A stretch of DNA of 64,000 nucleotides from positions 253,062-317,061 of the forward strand of contig JAKIWI010000002.1 in the NCBI GenBank assembly GCA_022750115.1, given 5' to 3'. The position numbers were made by a program, and so were the translations under genes. A model generated the notes under the pieces. That model was given only the letters and a program-made list of their open reading frames with translations, did no database searches and was not told where the DNA came from. This DNA is from Thermoplasmata archaeon (lineage in GTDB: Archaea > Thermoplasmatota > Thermoplasmata > Lutacidiplasmatales > UBA184). Positions 26,930-34,990 of this stretch are shown piece by piece (the stretch's first letter is position 1; each line of letters starts with the position of its first letter).

Positions 26930-28639
26930 CTAGAACTCGCCGAGCGAGCGCTGCACGCGCTTTCGCTCCGACGGTGGCAGCACCTTCGGCTTCTCCACCG
27001 CGACTGGGGTAGATTCCTCGGAAACGGTCGCCTCCTCGGGCGCGTTCTGCGGCGAATCGAACAGCGCCCGGATCCCCGCCGCATCCGGCTCGACGTGCGC
27101 GAGGAATCCGACTTCTTCGGGAGTCAGACGGAGCTCCCGCACGATCGCTCGCCGGAGCTCGAAGACTCTTCCCTCGCGAACTCCGGGGGTTCCGAACACC
27201 CGCTCGAGGAACGGGAGAGTGAGGTCAACCCCTTTTCGACGGGACAGATGGAGATGTTCGCCCGCCTTGTCGAGCGTCGAGGTGCGAAGCGCCCGCGTCG
27301 CGCGCGAGCGGCCCATCTCCCCGAGGAACGCGGGGAACGGGGCATGTCCGATCCGGACTCCGCCCGCCGCGGCGATCGCGACGGCCGTGCCCCCGCTCAT
27401 CTGTTCGCCGGCGTAGCTCCAGAGCCCGTAGACCCGGAATCGGCGAGCCCGCGAGAGGTTGCGCTCCGCGCGCGCGACGGCGGCCAACCCTGCCGAGACG
27501 CCGGCCGGGGTCCGGGCCAGGCGGACCGCACCCTCCTCGAACCAAGGGAGCAGGTCGTCGGGATTCGCATCGACCCGGTTCTGGAGCTCCACGGAGCGGT
27601 AGAATCGCGGAGCGGCGAGCACCTCCTCGACGAACTCCCCGATCTCGCTCCCCACATCCCGGACCCCGAGGACCGTCTCCTGCGCGGGTCCGGGAGAGAG
27701 CGGAGCGATGGCTTCGAGGTCGTTCACCGCCCCCCGGAGGTCGCCCCGGCTTCGCCGGACGATCGCCTCGAGCGCGCGAGGCCCGACCGAGATCGAGTAC
27801 CGGGCGGCCACCTCGCGGAGAAACGCGGTCAAGTCCCTGTCCCCCAGCCGGTCGAACGACAGACGGAGCACCCCGTTGCGGAACACCGGAGAGTAGCGGG
27901 TCAGCGGAGATTCGTCGTTCACGGTGAGCACGAGCGGCTGGCGGGTCTCGCGGACGAGGCGTGCGATCGCCCCCAGGCCACCGCGGTCGCCCGTATCGAC
28001 CGGCCGCGCGCTCCCGCGCCAGTCGGCGACATCCGCCTGCGCCGCCGGGATCTTGTTGAAGGCCGCACGGCCCGGGGTTGCCGGGACGTCGTTCCAATGG
28101 CCGAACACGGGCGGTCGGCCGGTCTCGCCGAGCCCCCAACCCCGGTTCAGCGCGTCGACCGACGCGTAGCGACCCCGGAGGAAATCTCGAAGGGACAGCG
28201 GGGACGGCTTGCGCTTCGCCTCCTCCGTGGCGCGTCCCGTCAGGCAGTCCGCCTCATCGAGCAGGATGAGGCTTCGACCGCCCTCTCCCTGCGCCCGGTA
28301 GGTGCCGGTGTTGCCGAGCGTATGCGAGAGCGAGGCCCGTCCGGCCACCAGGTCGATCGCTCCCTGGTTCCGCGCGTCGGAGGCGTTCATCTCGACGACC
28401 GTCCAGCCGAACTCCGCGGCGACGGCGAGGGCCGCCGTGGTTTTGCCGACTCCGGGCGGTCCGGCGAGCACGGCCGCGCGGCGGAGCGGCGGCGTGGTGG
28501 ACGTGGCCCAGGCACTTCCCCAATCGCGCAGCCGCGAAACGCTCGCGGGATTCCCCCGGATGTCGGCCAGGCGTTTCGGTCGCGTCCGCTCGGCGAGCGG
28601 AAGGCGCTCGTCCGAGGTGGGCGTCTCGGTGCGGGCCAC
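26930..28639 (-). CDS. rfcL: Replication factor C large subunit
   Basis: 569 residues. RFC loads the PCNA sliding clamp onto primed DNA; this is the large subunit. An AAA+ ATPase domain has Walker A GPPGVGKTT (about 60-68) and Walker B LILLDEAD (about 125-131), preceded by the typical N-terminal WTEKYRP-like segment (LAERTRPKRLADIRGN). The collar region follows, and the last residues QRSLGEF form a PCNA-interacting (PIP) box at the extreme C-terminus, as in archaeal RfcL. The GTG at 28639 is chosen because the conserved N-terminus starts there; the frame is open to 28924, but that extension overlaps the divergent gene. The small subunit gene is not in the window. Confidence 0.95.
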   Translation of the reverse strand: MARTETPTSDERLPLAERTRPKRLADIRGNPASVSRLRDWGSAWATSTTPPLRRAAVLAGPPGVGKTTAALAVAAEFGWTVVEMNASDARNQGAIDLVAGRASLSHTLGNTGTYRAQGEGGRSLILLDEADCLTGRATEEAKRKPSPLSLRDFLRGRYASVDALNRGWGLGETGRPPVFGHWNDVPATPGRAAFNKIPAAQADVADWRGSARPVDTGDRGGLGAIARLVRETRQPLVLTVNDESPLTRYSPVFRNGVLRLSFDRLGDRDLTAFLREVAARYSISVGPRALEAIVRRSRGDLRGAVNDLEAIAPLSPGPAQETVLGVRDVGSEIGEFVEEVLAAPRFYRSVELQNRVDANPDDLLPWFEEGAVRLARTPAGVSAGLAAVARAERNLSRARRFRVYGLWSYAGEQMSGGTAVAIAAAGGVRIGHAPFPAFLGEMGRSRATRALRTSTLDKAGEHLHLSRRKGVDLTLPFLERVFGTPGVREGRVFELRRAIVRELRLTPEEVGFLAHVEPDAAGIRALFDSPQNAPEEATVSEESTPVAVEKPKVLPPSERKRVQRSLGEF

Positions 28640-28769
28640 GGGAGTGCGAACCACGCGTCCGCAAAAGGGGCTCGGGCCGATTCGCCCCGCGTCGTACCCC
28701 GGGAGGTCGGGAGATGACGGAATCGCCGCCCGCGGTTCGCCGGCCGAGGAGGTCAAGTGAACCCGATCC

Positions 28770-29606
28770 ATGGACCGGCCTCCGCGCGAGCCCATGGCGA
28801 TGGATTCTCGGCCGGGCTCGGCGACCACCGTCGCGTTCTCGACCGGCCCCACGTCGATCCCGGCGGACGCTACCCGACTGGCGTTCCTCCGAGCAACTCT
28901 CGCATCCGCAATCGAGCGAGGCATTCGTCACTTCGACCTCAGTGAATCACCGTCTCCCGAAGCCGCATTGGCCGTCACCCGCCTCGCCGCGGGGGCGCAC
29001 TGGCCCGCTCTCACGCTGTTCGTGACGGGTCGGCGAGACCCATCGCTGGCCAATGGCGCCGTCCCCGGTCCTCACATGGTCCGCCTGCGGGGGGTCGGGG
29101 ACGTCGCCGAAGCTTCGCCGCCGGGGGCCCGTTCGGAGGAAGGGGTGCGATTCCCGGACCTCGAGGGTGCGGAGAGATTCGCCTCGCTGGAGGTGCAGCA
29201 GGGCGCCGGATGGATCTCGTTCCCGGGAAGCCTGATTGAGGCGCGGCGAGTCGCGGGCCTGGTCGCCTCCCTGACGAAACTGGGTGGTCGCGTGCTCGTG
29301 ACCAATCCGCACGCCGACGGTCGACTCGGCGGCCCGGGAGAGGGTCTTTCCTCGACAGCGACCGCCGGTGCCCCGACACCGCTGGCTTCGCTCGAACGCG
29401 CCTACGCACCGGTGCTCCGGCTCGGTTTCCTCACATCGGGAGGACGTCGGACGCTCCCCCAGGCTGCCGTCGCGTTCGTCCTCGCGCTCCCCGCGATCCC
29501 CTCGGTCCGATTTGCGGACGTGCGTCAGCTGGTCGAGTTCGGCGATCCGTCGAGGCTCCTGCCGATCGTCCCCGCTGAGATGGCCCGCCTGCTCGGGCCC
29601 CCGTAA
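28770..29606 (+). CDS. Degenerate aldo/keto reductase-like protein
   Basis: 278 residues. ATLASAIERGIRHFDLSES is the aldo/keto reductase strand-1/strand-2 signature (family form: ALDAGVRFFDTAxxYG), and the C-terminal part (RTLPQAAVAFVLALPAIPSVRFADVRQLVEF) matches the family's cofactor-binding end. The catalytic Tyr expected shortly after the first Asp is missing (FDLSESPSPEAAL), and the Lys and His of the tetrad are not evident, so it may have lost oxidoreductase activity or bind a ligand only. It is divergent from rfcL. ATG at 28770; two further in-frame ATGs lie within the first 12 codons. Confidence 0.72.
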   Translation: MDRPPREPMAMDSRPGSATTVAFSTGPTSIPADATRLAFLRATLASAIERGIRHFDLSESPSPEAALAVTRLAAGAHWPALTLFVTGRRDPSLANGAVPGPHMVRLRGVGDVAEASPPGARSEEGVRFPDLEGAERFASLEVQQGAGWISFPGSLIEARRVAGLVASLTKLGGRVLVTNPHADGRLGGPGEGLSSTATAGAPTPLASLERAYAPVLRLGFLTSGGRRTLPQAAVAFVLALPAIPSVRFADVRQLVEFGDPSRLLPIVPAEMARLLGPP

Positions 29607-29801
29607 GTCGCGGATCTCGCCGAACGCCGCCGAGAGCCCTGAGCCAGACGACGCGTTCGCAGCCGTAGCGCTTCGTGACGGACTCCGTCCGTGCGAGCCG
29701 ACCACTACCCTGGGTTGGGCCTCGAGGCACCGGACTCTCCGGCCCGACTCCCGCCCCCGAAACCGCCCAAGTTCAAGTACGGGCGCGATGGTGTAGAGAC
29801 G

Positions 29802-30308
29802 ATGATTCAGCCGGGCGACATCGCTCCCGACTTCGAGGGCATCTCCACCCGGGGCAGCGGATTCCGGCTCTCGTCGCTCCCGAGCGGACCGGTCATCCTC
29901 TACTTCTATCCGAGAGCGGGCAGTCTCGGCTGCACGTACGAGTCGATCGGCTTCGCGAAGGCGTTTCCGGCGCTCCACGAGCGGGGCGTGTCGATCGTCG
30001 GGGTCAGCGTCGACTCGCTGAGCGACCAGCGGAAGTTCCTCGAGACGTGTTCGCTTCCCTTTCCGCTCGTGGCGGACAGCGACCAGGCGATCGCTCGCCG
30101 GTTTGGCGTGCTGGGGGCGTTCGGCCACTCCCGGCGCGTCACCTTCCTGCTGGACGAGAGCCGTCGGGTGCTGCAGGTCGTCGACTCGATCCGACCGGGC
30201 GTTCACGTAACCGCCGCTCGGCGGACCTTCCTCGGACCGCCGGCTGGGCCGGCCCTACCTCCGACGGAGAATCGCCGCAGCGAGAGGGAACCCGGTCCGT
30301 CGCCCTAG
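29802..30308 (+). CDS. Peroxiredoxin (AhpC/TSA, Bcp-like)
   Basis: 168 residues. The thioredoxin-fold peroxidatic motif P-x-x-x-(S/T)-x-x-C is present as YPRAGSLGCTYE, with the peroxidatic Cys at residue 44. A second Cys at about 83 (LETCSLPFPLVAD) could act as the resolving residue; it is not at the usual Bcp position five residues later. It would reduce hydrogen peroxide or organic peroxides in the cytoplasm using a thiol donor. The C-terminal 20 residues are Pro/Arg-rich. The ATG at 29802 gives the standard N-terminus (QPGDIAPDFEGIS). The 195 bp before it contain no other gene. Confidence 0.92.
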   Translation: MIQPGDIAPDFEGISTRGSGFRLSSLPSGPVILYFYPRAGSLGCTYESIGFAKAFPALHERGVSIVGVSVDSLSDQRKFLETCSLPFPLVADSDQAIARRFGVLGAFGHSRRVTFLLDESRRVLQVVDSIRPGVHVTAARRTFLGPPAGPALPPTENRRSEREPGPSP

Positions 30309-30368
30309 CCGAGTTTGTGGTACTCCGAAGTTACAAGGGTTCACCCGACCCCCACGAATGGGAAGTCG

Positions 30369-30384
30369 CCCGTCTTAGGACGGG
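30369..30384 (+). promoter_or_regulatory. Hairpin overlapping the ribosome-binding site of the DUF1059-like gene
   Basis: Perfect 6-bp stem (CCCGTC/GACGGG) with a TTAG loop. Its 3' arm overlaps the first bases of the GGGAGG Shine-Dalgarno sequence (30382-30387), which lies 7 nt before the ATG at 30395. Folding would partly hide the ribosome-binding site. Confidence 0.4.
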
Positions 30385-30394
30385 AGGAACGAAC

Positions 30395-30553
30395 ATGGGC
30401 TGTGGAAAGTGGAAGGTGGCGTGCGCGGACGGATTCGAGGTTGTGTCGGGCGACCAGCACGAGCTGGTCTCGCTCGTGCAGTGGCACGGCAAGCACAAGC
30501 ACAACGAGGACTTCACGCAAGAGGCCGTCATGAAGATGGCCAAGCACCCCTAG
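30395..30553 (+). CDS. DUF1059-like mini-protein
   Basis: 52 residues from ATG 30395. The pattern KVACADGFEVVSGDQHELVS followed by a His-rich helix (HGKHKHNEDF) matches the small DUF1059 family (Cys near the N-terminus, His-x-x-x-x-H near the C-terminus). The two N-terminal cysteines plus the histidines could bind a metal, but function is not established for the family. It has one of the few strong Shine-Dalgarno sequences seen in the window (GGAGG), preceded by a hairpin. It lies 86 bp downstream of the peroxiredoxin gene on the same strand and may be cotranscribed. Confidence 0.75.
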   Translation: MGCGKWKVACADGFEVVSGDQHELVSLVQWHGKHKHNEDFTQEAVMKMAKHP

Positions 30554-30742
30554 CGGGGCGCGGCGTTTTCGACCGCGACAACCCCTTCTCCGCCGAGGCG
30601 GGCCGGGAGAATCCGGCCCCCTCGGAGGCTTGTTGCACACGACTCGCGTCACTTCCTCCCGCCGAAGGGCACGCGGGTTTCCCAGGGGGGCAAAGGGGGA
30701 GAACGAAGCCTCCGCTCCCCCCCGAACCGGTTGGTCTCCGGC

Positions 30743-32188
30743 CTACCGGACCCGGTGCTGCCTCCGCGCGAGGGCCACCACGAGCAGGATGCTGCCGATC
30801 GCCGTCGCCACCATCACACCCAGGATGAGGGCGGCCGAGGGCTCCCACGGAGCTGGGGCCGGCCGCGTCGGTGTCCCCAGCTCATGGATCGAGCGCTGCG
30901 CGGCCGCGGGCGACATCGGGCTCGCCGTGACGGACTCCCCCGGACTCGGGCTCGCTTTCTCCGACGTGGCGAATCGGTGCGACGGGGAGTAGACGCTCGC
31001 TCCCTTCGCCTCGACCGACTGGGATGCCGGGGCGGAGGCGGGCCGCTCGGGGACCGCCGCGACCAGCCCGTTCGTCGCGTTCGGGTTCGCGCTCGGGAGG
31101 ACCACCAGGCCGTTCGCGGCCAAGTAGGTGCTCGAGCCGGTCGCGTTGGTACACGCGATCACGTCGTCGGTCTCCGCGGATCCGTCGGGATAGCGGACGA
31201 CCGTCGTACCGGCGACGCGGCAGGCGAGGGCGACGGGCGCGGTGGCGTTCGCCGAGGCCGAGCCCGACTGGGACGCAGCCGCGGTTCGGCCGTTCGGCGC
31301 CAGATAGTGCACGGTCTCGGCCCACGCCGCGGTTCCCACGAACGTCGCGTTCGAGGATGCGTTCCATGACTTTCCGACGAACAAGGGACCCTCGACCAAC
31401 GGGAGGGCGGGCGAGAACGTCGCGGTGAGGTTCTCGATCATCCACGCGCTCGCCTGGATCGAGCCGCTCGTGTAGCGGACCGACATGTCCCCGGCCGCGT
31501 CGCGAGTTACGTTGGGGAACTGGCTCGCGGCGAGCGAGATGTTGACGCCTTCCGCGAACTCGACATGTTCGTCAGAGAGCGCGAGCGACCCGTTCGACCC
31601 GGTCGAGAAGTTCAGGAACGCAACGGCGACCTGGAGCACCGCGACCGAGGCGGCCAACGAGATGTTCCGCGGGGCGATCGGGATCGACGCGTTCGCCGAG
31701 TAGTTGCCGGGCTGCGGGAACGTCCCCGACGCAGCGAGGGCAACGTGCTCGGCCCGAAGCTCGGCCGCCGAGATCTGAACGTGCCGGACCGACGGCGAGG
31801 GGGTGGTCGCGTTGACGATGACATACGTCGCGTACTCGAGCCCCACCGATTCGTCCAGCGCCACGTAGGCGCCCGAACTCGTGAGGTTCCCGCCCGTCAG
31901 GTTCTGGCTGTTGTTGTAGGCGCCGACGTACTGGACGGAGGCGGAGAAGTTGGCGACGGCGCCCCACGCCCAACTCTCGCTCGGTCCGGTCGACGACGCC
32001 GTCGCGACCGTAAGAGGCGAGCTCGTGGAACGGACGGGCGTCGAGGCGAGAACCGGACCGGGCACGGCCAGGATCGCCACCGCCAACGCCACCCCCAGGA
32101 GCCAGAGGGCCCGTCGCGGGGCGGCGGGTCGGTGCGGCGGTTCGTTCGGGCGGGGCGGTGCGGTCGTTGCGGGCTTTGCTGGTGCCAT
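30743..32188 (-). CDS. Secreted, C-terminally anchored Asn/Ser/Thr-rich surface protein
   Basis: 481 residues, no family recognised. Pro-rich cytoplasmic N-terminus (1-27), signal helix (LWLLGVALAVAILAVPGPVLA), then about 350 residues with many N-x-S/T sequons (NLTGG, NATTPS, NASSNATF), consistent with a heavily N-glycosylated ectodomain. It ends with a Ser/Pro stalk, a membrane helix (AALILGVMVATAIGSILLVVALA) and a basic stop-transfer tail. The architecture is that of an S-layer-associated or lipoprotein-like surface protein. It is divergent from the membrane protein at 32298. Confidence 0.82.
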   Translation of the reverse strand: MAPAKPATTAPPRPNEPPHRPAAPRRALWLLGVALAVAILAVPGPVLASTPVRSTSSPLTVATASSTGPSESWAWGAVANFSASVQYVGAYNNSQNLTGGNLTSSGAYVALDESVGLEYATYVIVNATTPSPSVRHVQISAAELRAEHVALAASGTFPQPGNYSANASIPIAPRNISLAASVAVLQVAVAFLNFSTGSNGSLALSDEHVEFAEGVNISLAASQFPNVTRDAAGDMSVRYTSGSIQASAWMIENLTATFSPALPLVEGPLFVGKSWNASSNATFVGTAAWAETVHYLAPNGRTAAASQSGSASANATAPVALACRVAGTTVVRYPDGSAETDDVIACTNATGSSTYLAANGLVVLPSANPNATNGLVAAVPERPASAPASQSVEAKGASVYSPSHRFATSEKASPSPGESVTASPMSPAAAQRSIHELGTPTRPAPAPWEPSAALILGVMVATAIGSILLVVALARRQHRVR

Positions 32189-32267
32189 GGGCGCCTCGAG
32201 GGGGACTACGAGGGGCGGAGACCATCCCTCCCGGCGCAGGAGTCGACCGGGCGATTGTTTCTGCGGG

Positions 32268-32276
32268 GTTTATCTA
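32268..32276 (+). promoter_or_regulatory. TATA box of the gene at 32298
   Basis: GTTTATCTA centred 26 nt before a GTG start; leaderless spacing that also decides the start. Confidence 0.55.
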
Positions 32277-32297
32277 TCCGGGGCGAGAGCGAAACTC

Positions 32298-33110
32298 GTG
32301 CGTCCGCCGCCGAGCGTCGAAGACCCGATCTCGGCGATCTTCGACTTATCCGACCGGGTCGCCCAGCTCGCTCCGACCGTCCGCCGAATGTACCGATACA
32401 CCGCGACGATCCTCGTGCTCTGGATCCTCATCATGGGGTTCGTCACCCTCGTCGCGCTCGGCGGCAACCTCACGCTCGCCATCCTGTCGGTTCTCGGTCT
32501 GATCGCGGGCGTCATCGCGCTGTCGTTGCTCCGGGAGACGGACGGGTTCTTCCGGAACTTCGTCCTCCGCCACCGTGCGATCCGATTGCTCCGGGAGGCC
32601 GACCCGATCGTCCATGTGCCGGCCGGTCGGACCCCGATCGAGCGACTCGCCCGCTACCTGGCCCAGGCGAGCCCCGCGATCGAGGCGTGGTTGAAGGAGC
32701 ACCCGGAAGCGCTGCGGTACCGGGCGGAGTTCGCCGCGCGCGGCGCTCCGGTCCAGTTCGAGCTGCTCATCGAGCGGCCCGGGAGCGCCCTCTGGCGATG
32801 GTTCGGGTGGGGCGACGCGGGGTTCGCGGTCCTGGCGAGGCTCGGACCGGAGGCCCCGACGACCGCGGACCTCCAGCGACTTGCCGCCGATGCGCAGGCG
32901 GTCACCGGACGTCTTTCCGCTCCCCCGGTTCGACTGATCCTCCTGCGGACCGGATCGGTCCCGCTTCCCGAAGACGTGTACGAGTGGGCCGTCGGGCGGC
33001 CCGCGTTCCTCTCGCGCGGCTTCGCGCGCTACCGAGTCAGTACCGAGATCATCACCGAGGGCACCGACGGAACCTACGACTTCGTCCCCTACGTCTTGGG
33101 CGTGCCCTGA
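32298..33110 (+). CDS. Membrane protein with two N-terminal helices and cytoplasmic domain
   Basis: 270 residues from the GTG at 32298. Two closely spaced hydrophobic helices (about 35-80: ILVLWILIMGFVTLVAL and LAILSVLGLIAGVIALSLL) are followed by a soluble domain of about 190 residues with Trp-rich and charged segments (ALWRWFGWGDAGFAVLARL, DVYEWAVGRPAFLSRG). The domain looks alpha/beta and has no cysteines or recognisable catalytic motif. It is convergent with the regulator-like gene at 33124-33537, separated by only 13 bp. The frame continues upstream to 31950, but that part overlaps the divergent gene and the TATA box, so it is excluded. Confidence 0.78.
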   Translation: MRPPPSVEDPISAIFDLSDRVAQLAPTVRRMYRYTATILVLWILIMGFVTLVALGGNLTLAILSVLGLIAGVIALSLLRETDGFFRNFVLRHRAIRLLREADPIVHVPAGRTPIERLARYLAQASPAIEAWLKEHPEALRYRAEFAARGAPVQFELLIERPGSALWRWFGWGDAGFAVLARLGPEAPTTADLQRLAADAQAVTGRLSAPPVRLILLRTGSVPLPEDVYEWAVGRPAFLSRGFARYRVSTEIITEGTDGTYDFVPYVLGVP

Positions 33111-33123
33111 TCGTCGAAGACGC

Positions 33124-33537
33124 TCAGCCGAGCCATTCGGGCGGCCGAACGTATCGGTAGTGCTCGGAAAGTTCTCGACCGTACAGCTCCCGGTACAGTC
33201 GGTGGTAGCGGCGCAGATGCTCCGCGCCGGTCGGAGTGATCCGGATATCGTAGCCGTGCTCGCCGTGGCGGACCTCGGCGAACCCCTCCTCGCGAAGGTA
33301 CTCGAGCACCTTGTCGGTCATGTGCGAGTTGGAGCGGATCGCGTGGAGGATCTCTTCCTTGGTGACGTGGCCCGGCGACCTCACGAGCGCTTCGCGGACC
33401 CGGTCGGGGAGGTCGGGCTGTTCGAGGTCGAGGTTCAGCTCGCCGAACAATCGAGACAGCGCGATGTAGGCGTAGACCCGGTAGCCCTTGTACCGGCGCT
33501 CCGACCCCCCGGGGTCGCGGTCGTCCCGGCCCGGCAC
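33124..33537 (-). CDS. Winged-helix transcriptional regulator-like protein
   Basis: 137 residues. A helix pair and wing are visible: RVREALVRSPGHVTKEEILHAIR, SHMTDKVLEYLREEGFAEVRHGEHGYDIRITPTG, typical of PadR/MarR-like DNA-binding domains, followed by a Tyr-rich C-terminal helix (RRYHRLYRELYGRELSEHYRYV) that may dimerise. The start is GTG with a TATA-like box about 26 nt upstream (33560-33567), so the mRNA is probably leaderless. It is divergent from the MarC gene, which would be an obvious target, but no operator repeat is visible. Confidence 0.8.
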   Translation of the reverse strand: MPGRDDRDPGGSERRYKGYRVYAYIALSRLFGELNLDLEQPDLPDRVREALVRSPGHVTKEEILHAIRSNSHMTDKVLEYLREEGFAEVRHGEHGYDIRITPTGAEHLRRYHRLYRELYGRELSEHYRYVRPPEWLG

Positions 33538-33559
33538 GATTCCGACAGCTTCGGACCGG

Positions 33560-33567
33560 GTAGATAG
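33560..33567 (-). promoter_or_regulatory. TATA-like box of the winged-helix gene
   Basis: CTATCTAC on the minus strand, centred 26 nt before the GTG at 33537. Confidence 0.45.
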
Positions 33568-33673
33568 TCCCTCCGGGGCGCGCTCGCTCGCGCGGCCGAG
33601 AGAATCGACCCCGCCGAGGGCGGCGGGGAGACCTCATACCCCGCAGGGCGTCGGCCGGCGGGAGCTCGCGCCG

Positions 33674-34306
33674 GTGACCGTCGGTTTCCTGATCGCCGTC
33701 GTCGTGAGCGTGTTCGCGATCGTCGACCCGATCGGCACCCTGCCGTTCTTCGTGGCCCTGACCGACGGGTACACGAAGGCGGACCGGGCGATCGTGCTGC
33801 AGCGGGCGGTTCTCGTCCTCGGGTCGATCCTGTCCGTGTTCGCGATCGCCGGCCGGTTCTTGTTCGCCGCGTTCGGCTTCACCCTCGCCGCGTTCGAGAT
33901 CGCAGGCGGGATCCTGCTGTTCATCGTCGCGTTCGACATGTTGAATGGTCGGATCACGAACACCCGTCTGGGTGCGCAGGACGAGGCCGACGCCCTGGCG
34001 CGCCGCGACGAGATCTCGGTGGTTCCCCTCGGCATCCCGCTCCTCGCCGGGCCCGGCGCGATCTCGACGGTGATGATCTACGTTGGGTCCGCGGGGACCG
34101 ACCTGTTCTCGATCCTCTCGGTCTTCGTCGCGATCGGCGTCGCGACCGGGGCGACGTTCGTCATCCTGCACTACGGCCAGGGGATCCTGCGCGCGCTCGG
34201 CCGGGTCGGCGCGATGGCGATCACGCGCGTCCTCGGACTTCTGCTCGCCGCCGTCGGCGTCCAGTTCGTTCTGTCGGGGCTGCTCGCGGCGCTACCGTTT
34301 GCGTGA
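33674..34306 (+). CDS. MarC family integral membrane protein
   Basis: 210 residues with six predicted helices. The two half-repeat signatures of MarC proteins are present: IVDPIGTLPFFVALT near the N-terminus and VVPLGIPLLAGPGAISTVM after the charged central loop. MarC proteins were once linked to antibiotic resistance, but their transported substrate is unknown. The GTG at 33674 is chosen because the first helix starts at once; upstream in-frame sequence is not hydrophobic. The 3' end overlaps that of the DUF1684 gene by 15 bp (convergent). Confidence 0.92.
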   Translation: MTVGFLIAVVVSVFAIVDPIGTLPFFVALTDGYTKADRAIVLQRAVLVLGSILSVFAIAGRFLFAAFGFTLAAFEIAGGILLFIVAFDMLNGRITNTRLGAQDEADALARRDEISVVPLGIPLLAGPGAISTVMIYVGSAGTDLFSILSVFVAIGVATGATFVILHYGQGILRALGRVGAMAITRVLGLLLAAVGVQFVLSGLLAALPFA

Positions 34307-34990
34307 CGTTCGGCCGCGCGGGCTGCGGGGTGGGGCTTTCCGCTTCGCCGGAGCCCGAGCGCGCGCCGGACGAGCGGCGACGCGCTTCGCGGGCTTGACG
34401 GGCGTGGGCCGCGGCGGGAGCAGGGCGATGACCGCGCTCGACGGTGTCCGTGGGTTCCGCTCGGCGGACCAGACCTTTTCGCCGGCCCGAATGGGAACGG
34501 GCAGGTCGTTCTCAGCCGGGGGAAATCCGCACTCGTAGGCGTCGGTGTAGGCGCAGTACGGGTTGAACGCGCGGTTGAAATCGAGCTCGTAGTCGTCGGC
34601 CTCGTTTAGTTCGAGCGTGAGGTAGCGGCCGGCCCCGTACGTCTCGCGGCCGCTCGTACCGTCCCGGAACGGAACGAACACCGAGGTCCCGACTCCCTCG
34701 CCCGCGTGGAACACCTTGAGCCGCAGTGCGCGGCCGCCCACGGAGAACACGAGGTCGCCGACCCAACGCATCGCGGACTGGCCGTCGCGATTGGTGCGGA
34801 GGTACGCCTCCTTGGGTTCCGGAATCCGTTCGAGCTTCGCACGAACTCGCAGACGCTCGTTCGGCGGAAAGTACTCGAGTCCTCGGAAATCGTAGATCGA
34901 GCCCTGCACGAACGGCGACTCGGGATGGCGAGCCATGAACTCGTCCTTCATCGCTCGTTCCGTCTTCAGCTCGGTTGTGTAGGTGTTCAT
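34292..34990 (-). CDS. DUF1684 family protein with basic tail
   Basis: 232 residues. FVPFRDGTSGRETYGAGRYLTLEL, LDFNRAFNPYCAYTDAYECGFPPAEN and LPVPIRAGEK are the hallmark segments of DUF1684, including the paired Cys residues. Function of the family is unknown. After about residue 185 there is a 45-residue Arg/Lys/Pro/Ala-rich tail not typical of the family, which could bind nucleic acid. Its ATG overlaps the TGA of the upstream formamidase gene (ATGA), so the two are translationally coupled, and a shared physiological role is likely. Confidence 0.9.
   Translation of the reverse strand: MNTYTTELKTERAMKDEFMARHPESPFVQGSIYDFRGLEYFPPNERLRVRAKLERIPEPKEAYLRTNRDGQSAMRWVGDLVFSVGGRALRLKVFHAGEGVGTSVFVPFRDGTSGRETYGAGRYLTLELNEADDYELDFNRAFNPYCAYTDAYECGFPPAENDLPVPIRAGEKVWSAERNPRTPSSAVIALLPPRPTPVKPAKRVAARPARARAPAKRKAPPRSPRGRTSRKR

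Noticed and set aside
28640..28924. N-terminal extension of rfcL
   Set aside because: The conserved RfcL N-terminus begins at GTG 28639; the extension overlaps the divergent aldo/keto reductase-like gene and has no family similarity.
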